From Rhyzopertha dominica (taxonomy: Eukaryota; Arthropoda; Insecta; Coleoptera; Bostrichidae), in assembly GCA_025024175.1 (NCBI GenBank), contig QCXZ01000064.1:42677325-42741324 (forward strand): 64,000 nucleotides of DNA. The letters run 5' to 3'. Made by a program: the position numbers and the translations under genes. Positions 22,101 to 32,460 of this stretch are shown piece by piece (position 1 is the first letter of the stretch; every line of letters begins with the position of its first letter). The notes under the pieces were generated by a model. That model saw only the letters and a program-made list of their open reading frames with translations, ran no database searches and had not been told where the DNA came from.

Positions 22101-24513
22101 AACCTGAAGTACTTTTGGCTGAACCGTCAAAGACTACTCGGCATTTTGTTGTTGAACTAGATTCCCTAATCACTGCATGGTGTGGTAAAAAGTATGCATC
22201 GTTTTCGATATCTTCTTTTAGAGTACCTTTGTCTGTCATATGGTTTAATGAAACATACTCCTGCATGAATTCTTTATAACTGTTGTTTAAACTAACGTTA
22301 CGATTTAAGCGATTCTCTAAATATTGAAATCTTCTGATAGCATTCGTCTTTGAGTCACCTAGCATATCTTTCGATTCATTTTTAATAGGCAGTCGTACTA
22401 TAAATCTACCTGCTTCATCTCGAGTAGTAGTGTTCTGAAATAAATTTTCGCAAAATTGTTCTTCGCTTGTGAGCAAACGTTTTTGTGGAAAATCTTCTAC
22501 CAACCAAAATTTCTGTAGTGTTAGATTTAAATCATCCAGTTTATTTTTCGAAATATTTCTGGCAAAGTTACAAATAGAGTGAACTTTACAAGTATTATTT
22601 GATAAACTTAACGTTCCTGTCACGATCCAACCTAGTTTTGTTTTGTGCAAAGTTGGTAGATTTTTACCTAACGAAAAGCTATCACCGTCTAATAATTCGT
22701 AAAATATTTCTGCTCCTATTAAAACATCTACATTTTTCGGTTCGTTAAATCGTTCATCGGCGAGTATAAACTGTTGTGGATAGTGTATTATTTTTTTTTC
22801 AAAACGAACTAGTGGTAATCTTTCTGTAATAGATGGGAGAACTAAAAATGTTAAGTCTGCTTCATAGGAAGTACAATGAGAACGAATTTTTGTAATTAAT
22901 TTATTGTTTACTTGTGTTAAGTTTTGGTTTATTCCTGAAATAGGTAATGAATACTGCTGAAGTGGCAGTTGCAGTTTTTCAGCCAGTTTTTGGGAAATAA
23001 AATTTGATTGGCTTCCGCTATCTAAAAGTGCAATGCATTCGTGAAAACGACCAAAATTGTCTTGCACAAGTATAAGAGCGGTAGACAATAATACCTGATT
23101 TATGTTAACTGATGCAAATGATAATGTAGTATGTTCATCATTTTTGTTATCTGTGGCTTGTTTACTTGTGGAAGGAATCGGTTGTATAATATTTCCAGAT
23201 ATACCTGATTGTGAATTAACGTTTGTTTCTATGTTAGAAACTTGAAGAGTTTGTGGTTTGTCTTGTTCGTAACATTTTGATTCATCATGCAGTAATGTAT
23301 TATGTTTTTCTGAGCATTTTTTACAATGTTGTGACCTACAATCACGAATTGTATGACCTGGTCTTAAACAGTTATTGCATAGTTTTAATTTCACAATTTC
23401 TTTGTACTTATCGGAAATTGACAGTTTTCCGAATTCGACGCATTGGTAAATGAAATGTTTTCCTTTACAATACTGACAAGCAGCATTGTTTACTGAAAAA
23501 TATGATTGTCGTATTGGTTTCGATGAATTAAATTCTCGGCGGAACTTTGGGAGCGTGTTTGACTCTTTCAAGCTATTAAATGTTTTAAATGAACTGGGTT
23601 CACTATATAATACTTCCAACGTGCAACATTTTCTCGTTAAAAATTCCAATAAATCGTTTAATTGTGGTAAATGATTATTATTCTGTTTGTTTTCCCATTC
23701 GTGTCTTGTATTAAAATCAAGTTTTTTAATAATGAGTGGAATTAGCAATAAATCCCAATGTTGAGTTGGCAATTCGAGTTTCGTTAAAGATTTGATGTGT
23801 TGATTAATCGTGTCTACTAGTCTTCTGAGCGATAATGAAGAGTCTTTCGTAACTACAGGTAAATTAAACAGTAACGTGTTAATGTGGTGATTTATGATGG
23901 CACGTTTGTTTTCAAAACGTTTTTTCAGCAGTTCGATAGCAGTCATGTAGTTTTCACTACTTACCTTAAGGGAATCTATGATTATATTTGCATTACCTTT
24001 ACAGCATGTTTTCAGATACAAAAATTTTTGAATATTTGACAAGTCCGATCGATTATGAACGAGTGACTGAAAAACGTCAAAAAAACTTAGCCATGTATCG
24101 TATGTTCCATGAAAATTCGGTAGTTCGATGTCTGGTAGCTTGGTGAATGTACTTTGCGAGTTTTCTGTTTGGTGCATGAGTGATTGTGTTATTTCTGTAT
24201 GGCGTGTTTCTTGTGTATGTAAACAATGATTCGCTTGTGATATAACTGAGTAAAATCTTTCTTCGAGTATTTCTCGCTCTTCGACCTCTTGATTAACGAG
24301 ATATTCCAGACGTGTTTGGATTGACTCAAACTGCGAGAAATCATTTTGAATAGTAGTCAATCGTACTTCAATTTGCTCTAACAATTTTAGATTTTCAGTT
24401 TTACTTAGAAAATTTTCAAAACGTGTAAGTCTAGCTTTCAATACACCCCTTTCGAATCTTAATTGCTTTACAGATTCAATGTTATCTTGTCTCTCAATTT
24501 CTGGCTCAGACAT
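19183..24513 (-). CDS. BEL/Pao gag-pol polyprotein
   Basis: 1776 residues, ATG at 24511-24513. Gag region with a DUF1759-type segment (about 130-270) and CCHC-like zinc knuckles CQYCKGKHFIYQC (about 346) and CNNCLRPGHTIRDC (about 381). Aspartic protease active site LLDSGS (about 497). Reverse transcriptase with YVLNADIKMMYRQIW and the catalytic YMDD (about 914). A BEL-type RNase H region (FCDASEKAYG, about 1093). Integrase HHCC finger (HLKYLH ... CVKC, about 1401-1440) and DDE core (VDYAGP, FSDNG, WEAAVK, about 1472-1595). A DUF5641-like C-terminal region ends the protein. No env. All catalytic motifs are present, so the protein is probably functional. Confidence 0.95.
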   Translation of the reverse strand: MSEPEIERQDNIESVKQLRFERGVLKARLTRFENFLSKTENLKLLEQIEVRLTTIQNDFSQFESIQTRLEYLVNQEVEEREILEERFYSVISQANHCLHTQETRHTEITQSLMHQTENSQSTFTKLPDIELPNFHGTYDTWLSFFDVFQSLVHNRSDLSNIQKFLYLKTCCKGNANIIIDSLKVSSENYMTAIELLKKRFENKRAIINHHINTLLFNLPVVTKDSSLSLRRLVDTINQHIKSLTKLELPTQHWDLLLIPLIIKKLDFNTRHEWENKQNNNHLPQLNDLLEFLTRKCCTLEVLYSEPSSFKTFNSLKESNTLPKFRREFNSSKPIRQSYFSVNNAACQYCKGKHFIYQCVEFGKLSISDKYKEIVKLKLCNNCLRPGHTIRDCRSQHCKKCSEKHNTLLHDESKCYEQDKPQTLQVSNIETNVNSQSGISGNIIQPIPSTSKQATDNKNDEHTTLSFASVNINQVLLSTALILVQDNFGRFHECIALLDSGSQSNFISQKLAEKLQLPLQQYSLPISGINQNLTQVNNKLITKIRSHCTSYEADLTFLVLPSITERLPLVRFEKKIIHYPQQFILADERFNEPKNVDVLIGAEIFYELLDGDSFSLGKNLPTLHKTKLGWIVTGTLSLSNNTCKVHSICNFARNISKNKLDDLNLTLQKFWLVEDFPQKRLLTSEEQFCENLFQNTTTRDEAGRFIVRLPIKNESKDMLGDSKTNAIRRFQYLENRLNRNVSLNNSYKEFMQEYVSLNHMTDKGTLKEDIENDAYFLPHHAVIRESSSTTKCRVVFDGSAKSTSGYSLNDILCVGPTIQDELFAIILRLRLRKYVLNADIKMMYRQIWIHPRDRKYQKIIWRFNPDSDIHVYELNTLTYGHSSSPFLATRCLKQLASEFSEIYPRTSKIIENSFYMDDLLISVNTIEEAIQIYNEITEIMASAGFQLRKWSSNEPILLQHIVDNNNENDPKFLQQENKVFKTLGIVWDCQKEHDSYNYSVNLRTTSTHTKRSVLSIVSQVFDPLGLVAPAVVKAKIFLQKLWQSSIDWDDELSPELLNQWNSLQIQFEDLNMIHIPRHIIIDRPKFVKLVGFCDASEKAYGACLYLVSTDISNKTESQLLCSKSRVAPLKKLTLPRLELLAAVLLAKLTKTVKEIMDIHISKTTYFSDSTIGLSWLHIDLPKLKTFVANRIALIRELTNINDWKHVRSELNAADMISRGVPAKVLLDMEIWWHGPEFLLQQNPNRTPCSSEIKLDLESLPEIKNCNVSLPSFNNHNFLAKLINDCSTLNKLQRTVAYVLRFKRILLLKQRKSSVILNTEELRDALTLLLKLVQRESFSSEISALTESRKLDKHSKIINLNPFLDTTGLLRVGGRLSNSDLPYDQKHPIILPYKNRFTELVVQNAHLKYLHVGTQNLLSILRLKYWLVNAKNMVKSVIRSCVKCFKNNPKPMEFLMGNLPRDRVVPSRPFLKCGVDYAGPILIKEGSLRKAKLVKSYICIFVCFAVRAIHIELVMDLTTDGFLNALKRFISRRGKPSDIFSDNGLNFVGAKNHFSELYKLLSDTKHHENVSQFLANDEIKWHFIPPKSPHTGGLWEAAVKSTKYHLRRILGNAIVSFDEMYTVLTQIEACLNSRPLTSLSDDPNDFLPLTPSHFLIGDSLSATPQADVHEEPSRRLSRYQRLQQLVQQFWRRWSREYLSQLQKRSKWNQRSEIRPRVGSLVLLVEDNQPPLRWPMARIVELHPGADEVIRTVSVKTANGSVMKRSLRKICSLPIDNNH

Positions 24514-24937
24514 GTCTACACTTCAAATCTACAAGAATCTGATTAAATGGACTGTAGGTGAGATAAATTTTGAAATAAATTTCGATGTCAGTAGTGATGT
24601 CAGTTTTGACTAATATGTTCTACTACAAATTGAGGCTTCGTTAATTTTATTAAAAAGGGAGTTGAAAGGAGAATTAGGAAAGGAAAGACGTGACTCACCC
24701 TTCACTAACACCCTGTCCTCTGCTGAGGCCTATATGTCCGTGGCTCGATGTTCTTAAAGGATTATCCAAAGTTTCTGGCTGGGGTAAGTTTTTTGCTTTG
24801 GTTCTATTCTTGTTTAAATTCTCGAGCTTCGGGCTGCTTGGACTATGTAGATATTTTCTTACTTCGGGCTGTATATCCAACTCACTTGGAAGGTTTCCTG
24901 GCTTTGGGAGTATCTATCCGGCTCGTTTGGACCAAAA
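24514..24937 (-). other. BEL 5' untranslated leader
   Basis: About 424 bp between the 5' LTR and the gag-pol ATG, holding the primer-binding site next to the LTR. Short open frames here on both strands have no support. Confidence 0.7.
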
Positions 24938-25160
24938 TGTTAACGGGTTGTCTTGTTGAGTAGTCGAGTCTAGTCTTGCTTATGATGCGTGAATACGAGT
25001 AATTGAAGTCGAGTCTAGTCTTGCTAATGATACGTGAATAGAAGTAATTGAATATTTCGTGTGTTTTTAACGTGATATATTTAAACAACTTTTTGTTACA
25101 ACAACTTTTTTTTATGTTTCTATCGTGACCGTTTCTATGATTGTACTCTATGATTATACA
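24938..25160 (-). repeat. 5' LTR of the BEL element
   Basis: 223 bp, identical to 18884-19106, followed by the TATTC duplication at 25161-25165. Confidence 0.95.
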
Positions 25161-25329
25161 TATTCCATGTGTAAAATAGGTACCCTTTACGCTCGATAAA
25201 TTACGAAGTACTTTTATGATAAAAACCGCAACAGATCAATTTTATTTAATTAATATACAAATAATTATTTAGGTTTAATGCTAAGCATGTATCCCAATTG
25301 AATACAATATTTTTTATTAGTTGCTATTT

Positions 25330-25490
25330 GTTTGCTGACAGATATCTAATATTTAATTCAATCAGTAGGTTTATTCAGCGTACAGGGATAGGTTTAACTC
25401 TATTTTTCTGTGAAACGTCTCATTTTAGCCACATTTTTTTTTCAAAAACGACATTATCTTTCATTCAATTTTGGGTGTCATAGTATTGGG
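25330..25490 (+). repeat. Dispersed repeat shared with 45.99-46.15 and 61.15 kb
   Basis: A block with a pattern like TCTGTGAAACGTCTCATTTTAG is recognisable as related to TCTCTGGAAACGCACATTTTAG near 46085 and CTCGGAAACGCTCAATTTTAG near 61190. At 61 kb it lies inside the DDE transposon, so these are probably internal parts of the same transposon group. Confidence 0.45.
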
Positions 25491-25684
25491 ATAATAAAGA
25501 CATAAAGATAAAAAATGCAAACGCAATTATTAAAGTACACTTATATCAAAAATTTGTTCGAATTATAAACCTCTCTGTTACATCTTACTTGTTTATAACG
25601 ATAAAACGTGCGCCCTTTTGTATTTTTGGTTTGAAGGCTTCTGTGGTTGTTATTGACGACATTTTGTTTTGCAGGCTAATTCCA

Positions 25685-25757
25685 ACGTTGATTGTTTAGT
25701 CTTGTGAAGAAGACACGGACATGAGTGACGAAACGTCAAGGGTAAACAATCAATGTG
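25685..25757 (+). ncRNA. Hammerhead-like hairpin of a Penelope-type terminal repeat
   Basis: TTGATTGTTTA (25688-25698) pairs perfectly with TAAACAATCAA (25743-25753), extendable to about 14 bp with one G-U pair. The loop contains TGAAGAAGACAC ... GTGACGAAACGTC, the same layout as the Penelope motif at 11.4 kb, with a GTA site just before the 3' stem strand. The CUGANGA core has G for its first C and stem II has one mismatch, so cleavage activity is unlikely unless compensated. The short open frame at 25721-25942 lies on this structure and is not credible. Confidence 0.45.
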
Positions 25758-26689
25758 AAAACCAGCCCGCAAAACCACATGTCGTTCTTTTGTATTTCTC
25801 TAACGCTATTGGAGTAATACTATCAGTGCGTATTGCTGAAAATGGTAAACATTTTAAATCATTAATCACAAATTTTAACGTCACTATAATTATACACAGG
25901 GTGATTCTCATTCGGTGTTTACCATTAGGATCCCAGAAATAGTAAAGATGCGAAGACGGTTATATGAGAGCAAAGTTGTGTATTTTCTTTGACTTAAAGA
26001 TACGAAAATTCTGTAATAATTGGTTTATCTGCATTGGCTTTCATAAAAAATTTAAAAAATGGAAAACGGGATTTCAGAAAATTCCTTATAGCTTTTGCTT
26101 GATTGTATTTTCTGCAATTGCGTAAACACATTATTCAGGAAAACCTTTTACGCTGCTTCGAATGGTGATCGGTTTTTGTTTATAAAATGTTAAACATCCA
26201 ATAAAAACACATGATTTCGACATTTTTTTTAATAATGCATTTGGGGATTCAGCTATATCTTTTAATGTTCTTAAACATTTATTCACACAATGTTAAAGAA
26301 AAAATAAATAATAAAGTTACAGCAAATTACCGAAAATAACATTTCTGTTTTTTTAATATAATATCGGAAAGATTCGTAATTGTTTGTTTTTCAGCTGCAA
26401 ATTGAAGAGGGTACAAAACTGCCTGCACAAGTGTGTTCTTTTGAATAACTTTCTATTCCTTGCTGAAGGTCAGAACTATATAACTATAGAAATAAAAATG
26501 TTTTCATTTCATTCAGACTTATAAAATTAGTTTTAAGTTTCGAAAATGCATATGCTTCACAACAAAGCAGGTGGTAGCTACATATACCTATTATTCTCTA
26601 TGATGGCTTTGGATGATTTCATGTCTTTCTACTAATTCATATGGCAATTCAGTCTTAAACGGTTTATGTATCAAGAATTTGCGGTCATT

Positions 26690-27302
26690 TTGAGTACAAA
26701 AAATGGAATATGGAAACTTACGTAAACATAACATGGCAGAATGCTACATAGAGAGCGGAAAAATATAATTGTGGCAGCTCGCTATCTCGAACGTCCGCAA
26801 CCGAGCAACTATAAAATCTTAGATCAAACAGAACATTGCAGCTGATGAAGTAAACGTATTGCGTTATTCGTCATGTAGGGGAATTGAAAAAGATATGGGA
26901 GTTTCTCGAAATTTGGCAATGGTATTCTCAAAAAGTGTACGAGAATCCAGGTTTTCTCCGAACAATTATTTGGACTGATGAAACCTAAACATCGGGATCT
27001 TTAACTAGCCCAACAGCCATTATTGGTCACATAATTCCGCATGAAACAAGGTGTTTAATAAAAATTTCACTACAGATGGCTATATCAGGATACGGGATGA
27101 AAATATTGACTGGATGTGGATGGGCATAAATGGACCAATACGGTACCCCCCAAGATCACCGGATTTAACCGCGTTAAAGTATTATCTTTGCGGTTACTTG
27201 GTAAACGAACTTTATAAAACGATCCCAAATAATGTAAATGAATTACGAGAAAATCTTGAAAATTGCATTGTTAGAGTAGGTACCCAATATAAATATTTTT
27301 AA
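26690..27302 (+). pseudogene. DDE transposase remnant (IS630/Tc1/mariner superfamily), copy 1
   Basis: Scattered + strand frames show WTDET, then PPRSPDLTALKYYLCGYL and NELYKTIPNNVNELREN, matching the second and third catalytic blocks of insect DDE_3-type transposases (usual form WPPRSPDLTPLDFFLWG). An N-terminal piece with IIVAARYLERPQPS lies at about 26760-26815. Frames are shifted and stops are present, so it is dead. Confidence 0.7.
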
Positions 27303-27399
27303 TGCAACTCGGGAAGTTTACAAGCAGGTACAAGTACAATATCTTTAATCGTTTTTGTACTCGTCGACTAGTTTTCATTCAATTATTGACATCTGTTAA

Positions 27400-28860
27400 T
27401 GAATAACATGGAGAAAAGCAAACGTACCCGCAACGTACACGTCCGGCACGTGATTTCATAGTTCGTTTCAGACAAGTAGCTTTATTTTTTTTCTAACTTA
27501 TATGCCCAAATTTGGTTCTCTTTCGGTCTAGAATGTTTCAAAAATTGTGCAATTTCTCCTTTGTAACGTAACTTCATTTAAAATGAGCATTGTCATCCAC
27601 TCTGATAATACTGGCACCTGGTTCAAAATTACTAGCAGTGTAAGCAAAGATCAACAGTATCTCAAAAAAATTCGAGCTGATACGCTCCATATAGTATTTT
27701 CTCAGCTGCAGTGTTCTATTTGATGTAAGGCCTTGGCATTGATCTTGAAAAATGATACAAAATTCCCCAAATTGTTCTCTAGCGTTACAAACATTCTAGT
27801 GTCAGGTTTCCGTTTTCCTGGATATATGTTGTCATACAAACTAGCTGCCACAATGATTTCATTTTTGTCGCTTTCTATGTAGTATTATGCCATGTATTTA
27901 TGTAAGCTTCCATATACCATTTTCTGTACTGTAAAAGACGGGAAAATCTTGATACATAAACATTTTAGAAGTGTACCATCAAATACATTAATAAAAAGAC
28001 ATAAAATATCCAATGCCACTTTAGCAAATAATGTCTATAGCTACCACCTGCATTAATGGAAATAATATGCAACATCAAAGCTTAAAACCAATTGTGTAAG
28101 TTTCAATGAAATTGTAAAATAACTTTGATGACGAAAATACAGAAATAAAGATATGGAGAATTTTAAACAAAGTATTAAATACAACTGTATTTGACAACTA
28201 TTGTACATTAAAAATTAAATATTACTTGGAAAAGCGTATTTTATAAAACACTAAAAGAAATTCTTGATAATCTATTATGGACTATATTAATTTTTTAGAA
28301 ACCTTAAGGGAAGTAGAATTAAATTGCGTAATAATACACAAGGTGTTCTATTTAAAACACCACTGTCAGAAAAAAAACTTATTTCGCAATTTATTAGCAT
28401 GAAAAAAGAACTGAATAACATTAAACATTTTTGATAGCTATTATAACAACTGACATATTGGGCGTATATCGAAAAAGACTCGAGTTAGCCAAGTTTGTTA
28501 GCGCCATTGAACTAAACTCAGTAAAAAAGGTCCAGATACCCTAATTTGTATATTTATACTATATCATGCAATATCTCAAAATATAAAAAGATAACAATGT
28601 TTGACCCACCCTTGCGCCCTTGCGTAAATAATACCGTACGTGGAGTTCGATTTTCTTATAATAAAATAATAAAAATAAATAGTAATAATAATAAATAAAT
28701 AAATAAATAAAAATAATGAATAATAAAAAAAATAATAAAACGTACTTGTATAACTAGTTGCCTTCGTTGATAAATTTAAACAATATTAATCGATTTTTAT
28801 GGGAAGGCACATTTTATCCTACTTCATATAATTTTAGTAATTCGCAGAATGTTTCATGAT
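27400..28860. other. Non-coding, AT-rich, with A/T microsatellite
   Basis: No gene recognised. An AAT/AAAT-rich low-complexity run lies at about 28660-28740. ACACAAGGTGTTCTATTTAA at about 28337 resembles terminal sequences of IS630-like elements, but no partner end was found. Confidence 0.4.
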
Positions 28861-28899
28861 AAATAATATAGCTGAGAGCGCAGCAAAACTGAAATTCGC

Positions 28900-29260
28900 T
28901 TAAATAACAAGTCCACAGTTTGTGAGGTTGTCAGATTTCGGAGGCGGGAACGAAACCCCAATAGCGCAAAAACGCGAATATATATGATAGAGGCAACAAC
29001 GTGCCGCCGGTACCTGGAGACGTGCGACGCTAGCGTCAGCGGTATATAGCTGAACTAAAAGATTTTTCTGTGAGCAATAGGGTTACGTTGTGACCTCCGG
29101 GACAACTTTCGGATCTAGGCGTTTCACAACTAGTAGATGCCAAATCCGCTATAAAATCGCGAAAACGTTGTCGCCTCCGACTTCGGAGGTGAAACCCGTA
29201 TATATGAGGTGACAACGATTACAACGTATCTACAGCGGAGGTGACAAAGTACCCTACACC
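28900..29260. other. CpG-rich island within AT-rich DNA
   Basis: About 360 bp markedly richer in CG dinucleotides than its surroundings, with inverted CGGAGGCGG / CGCCTCCG and repeated GAGGT(T/G)GTCA / GAGGTGACAA motifs. No open frame. It may be a MITE or other recent insertion; no terminal repeat was established. Confidence 0.35.
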
Positions 29261-29277
29261 AATATATATATAATATA

Positions 29278-29541
29278 TAGTTCATATTTACAGAAATAAA
29301 TGGGTTATTCCATATTTTGAATAACCTGGTATAATATCATAGTAAGTTAGTAATATTATGCTTACTTTTTTATGCACACACTACAGTCAACAATTTTCCG
29401 AATATTAATTTAGCCCGTCTGTTGCTCGTACGATCTTTGCGTGATTTCAACCTATCGGCTACCCTCTTACGTCCCATGTCCCGCTCGTAATACGGGTTGC
29501 ATAGCTTACATTTCTGCCCGATCGCTCCAAGTAAATGCCCC
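29278..29541 (-). repeat. Partial inverted copy of the TTAA element, next to copy B
   Basis: Reads as the reverse complement of the first 265 bases or so of copy B and meets it head to head at the TTAA at 29544. It shares the GCCCGATCGCTCC and ACGTCCCATGTCCCGC blocks. Confidence 0.8.
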
Positions 29542-29547
29542 ACTTAA

Positions 29548-30455
29548 GAGGGGCATTTACTTGGAGCGATCGGGCAAAATGTAAACTATGCAACCCATGT
29601 TACCAGCGGGACATGGGACGTAAGAGGGTAGCCGATAGGTAGAAATCACGCAAAGATCAGACGGGCTAAACTAATATTCGGAAAATTGCTGACTGTAGCG
29701 TGCGCATAAAAAAGCAAGCATGATATTAGTAACTTACTATGATATTATTACCAGGTTATTCAAAATATGGAATAACCCATTTATTTCTGTAAATATGAAC
29801 TATATAACATTTCATTCTAACTGCATGTCGACTATGATTTCTGGAGGAACTTTTATAATAATTTTCATTCCGCCTCTCCATTGCTTCGGCAGACAGTAAA
29901 TTTATGTGAAAGAGCTTTTAATATTAAACTTGTCACGTGTATTTAGACATAAAAGCTTAGAAATCCGGTCATATCGGAATAAATCGTATACCGCACGATG
30001 ATTCCCGACAGGTTTGTATCTTAGCCTCACTGTTCTCTGGATACCACGCGATGGATCTGGTGGGGATGGGCATTCGCATTCCGCTCTCTTGACGGACTCG
30101 TACGAAATGGTTTGCGGTTTTAGATTTTTTGAATGTTTTTACTTATTTATCGTGCTCATGTTTTTGGTAGTGTACAAAGAAATATGTAGCTACAACGTGG
30201 AGTTCGAATTTTTCGTTTACGTGCCTTAGTTTTCGAGAAATAGCTCGCCAAAAATACGCATTTTTAAGCAAAATATAACAACAAATATTTACATTACCGT
30301 ACCAAATTCAGAAAAAACTCGAACTCTACGTTGTAGCTACATCTTTTGTGATTACCATGTCGAAATTTCACTTCGAAAAAGTTTCGAATAACTCGGTAAA
30401 ATGTAAAACGGTAGATGCTTAAAATGACCTGCTTCGCTTTAGGTAAACGCCCCTC
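29548..30455. mobile_element. TTAA-flanked DNA transposon (piggyBac-like MITE), copy B
   Basis: 908-bp unit with the same ends as 10072-10973 (GAGGGGCATTTAC ... GTAAACGCCCCTC), flanked by TTAA at 29544-29547 and 30456-30459. It is collinear with copy A throughout, with scattered substitutions and a small deletion near 29658. No transposase. Confidence 0.8.
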
Positions 30456-30509
30456 TTAATATTAATCGCCTTTAAACTCCATCTAAGATGAGTCCTAGTT
30501 CGTTAAATT

Positions 30510-30670
30510 TGGTTGACGCTTTTAGAAGATATAGACATTTACGAATTTCGAGGTTATTTTACTTTGTAGTGTCGTTACCATGGCAACCAGAGAAAAATTG
30601 TTGCAAAGAACAGCGATTTCAAAAACTTCCAAATATTTTAGTAACTTCCTCTGGTACGTCTTTATCAAAA
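30510..30670 (+). repeat. Dispersed repeat shared with 7.84-7.93 kb
   Basis: TTTAGAAGATATAG ... TTTGTAGTG(A/T)CGTTAC ... GGCAACCAGAGAAAA-like order is shared with about 7835-7925 in the composite repeat. It follows directly on TTAA copy B. The two short open frames here are not supported. Confidence 0.55.
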
Positions 30671-31118
30671 GAAAACGGTTCATGAAGGGGGGTTGAGGGG
30701 TATTCAAGATACAGCCGCTTAGTGAATCATCACGCTGTATATTACAATACTGTACTAGAGTAGGCTAGGAGACCTATCATATTCTCTTGATATGATGCTC
30801 GTACTGCATTGAATGCAATACATAAATAATTCTAATTTGTGTTGGTGGTTACTGCTGAAATTTGTCAGACTATTTTAGCGAGAAGAGGAGAAAGTATATT
30901 AAGCGAAAGAACGTTAGATGTGTTAAACCAGGAAATCTGGCTGTGATAAAAGTAGGAAATACGAGGGCATATTGATATCTAGTTCGCCCGAACAATTTTC
31001 AGTAAACAAAATTTTATTTTGTCCCTATGGTAACAATTATGATGTTTTATAAATAAGCCTTCGAAGTGTGGCATCTAATAGTTCAATTGTGACAAAACTG
31101 TGAATTTTTGAAAACGGC

Positions 31119-32080
31119 ATGTCTGAGAAAAAGCTAAATTTTGATAAAAACGAGTTTCGGTCAGTTATTAAGTATTTAGTTTTGAAAGGGTTACCTTCCA
31201 AAGAAATTTTTGACGATGCGATGGAAATCTTAGGAGATCCATGCCTTTTATAATACGCCATTAAAACATGGGCTGCTGAATTTAAAAGAGGAAAATTGGG
31301 TGTCAAAGAAGGATACCGCTTAGAAATACTAATTTCTCTGCGACCACTTTGGAAAATATCGATTCTATCCACGATATGATTTTACAAGATCGATGTATTG
31401 CTCTCACATAAAGAGCAGAAACATTGCACATTTCCTACGAACGCGTGTTTCATATTGTTCACCACCATTTGAAATGAAAAAAGTGTCGGCCAAATGGATT
31501 CCGTAATGCTCGAACGCTGATCAGAAGCGTGTTCGCGTGATCATGTCGAAAGAAATGTACCGTCATTTTGAAGATTCCCCAAATTTTTTAGACCGCATTG
31601 TGACTATGAACGAAACATGCATGATTCCATTACTAGGACCCAGACACTAAAGAACAATCTAAAAAGTGTAAAAAATATTTCACGGCCCAAAATTTTCCGT
31701 GTGCAAGTCGGTTTTTCTAGTAGAAAGATAGGTTTCTTGAAACAAGGTAGAACTGTCACAGAAGCATATTATAGTGAGGTGCAAACTTAATTACGCTGGG
31801 GAATTGTAGAATAACGACGCGGAAAGGTTGCCCAAGGTGTGTTAAACTTACAATCGATGGGTTGTTGATTGCTTCAAGAAAATTGACAANATTAATTTTG
31901 AATTGGTTCACCACTGGCCCTCTTCTGCAGATTTAGCACCGCAAAACTACTATTTATTCCCAAAGCTCAAAAAAATGTTTGAAAAATAAAAGATTTTCGA
32001 CAAATAATGAAGTCTTATGTGCCGTTAAGAAGTGGTTTGCAGACCAAGATAAAGAATTTTTCCACTAGTTTAAAATTTTA
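31119..32080 (+). pseudogene. Mariner transposase pseudogene
   Basis: Starts with an ATG at 31119 and reads MSEKKLNFDKNEFRSVIKYL, then LGDPCLL-stop-YAIKTWAAEFKRG, the N-terminal helix-turn-helix of mariner transposases. Further on, in changing frames, come HHHLK and a KVSAKW-like stretch, VTMNETC (for VTMDETW) and, near the end, FELVHHWPSSADLAPQNYYL followed by FPKLKKMF, the last catalytic block of mariner. Several stops, frameshifts and one N make it dead. Terminal repeats were not defined; sequence from about 30955 may belong to it. Confidence 0.85.
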
Positions 32081-32460
32081 TATATAATATGAGAGTTATG
32101 ATGAACCACCTTTTTAAGTACGTTTGCTTTAATTTTCTTAAATAGCCGTTACCTAATGCATGCATACATCTGATAGTTATGGTTATTTAGTTAATAACGA
32201 CTTAGCAGCAGCCATCTACTTCAATAGTATTTGTAATAATTGGTCCTCAGATACGAAATAAATTCACCGCTTTAAATGTAATGTCAATCTTGTCAAGCTC
32301 GAGGCGTTATACTTGAAGCGAATTGCAATAATTCTTGCTAAAACTTCCAAAAATACGGAATTTTTAAATACATACTATAATTATATAATATTGTATTTTA
32401 TTTATACGACCACTATAAAATATTGTGCGTGTTTAACAAACAACCTGTGTAGCTGGATAC

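Larger units (their letters stand above)
18884..25160 (-). mobile_element. Complete BEL/Pao LTR retrotransposon
   Basis: 6277 bp, transcribed on the - strand. Two 223-bp LTRs (18884-19106 and 24938-25160) begin TG and end CA and read as identical base for base. A TATTC target duplication flanks the element. It contains one uninterrupted 1776-codon gag-pol frame. A GC-rich purine-containing stretch (AAGGTGGCCGGCAATA on the - strand) next to the 3' LTR is the likely polypurine tract. The primer-binding region after the 5' LTR begins TTTTGGTCC; its tRNA is not assigned. LTR identity and the intact frame imply recent insertion. Confidence 0.95.

Noticed and set aside
25721..25942. 73-codon frame beginning MSDETSRVNN
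   Set aside because: It starts inside the hammerhead-like hairpin of a Penelope terminal repeat and matches no protein family.
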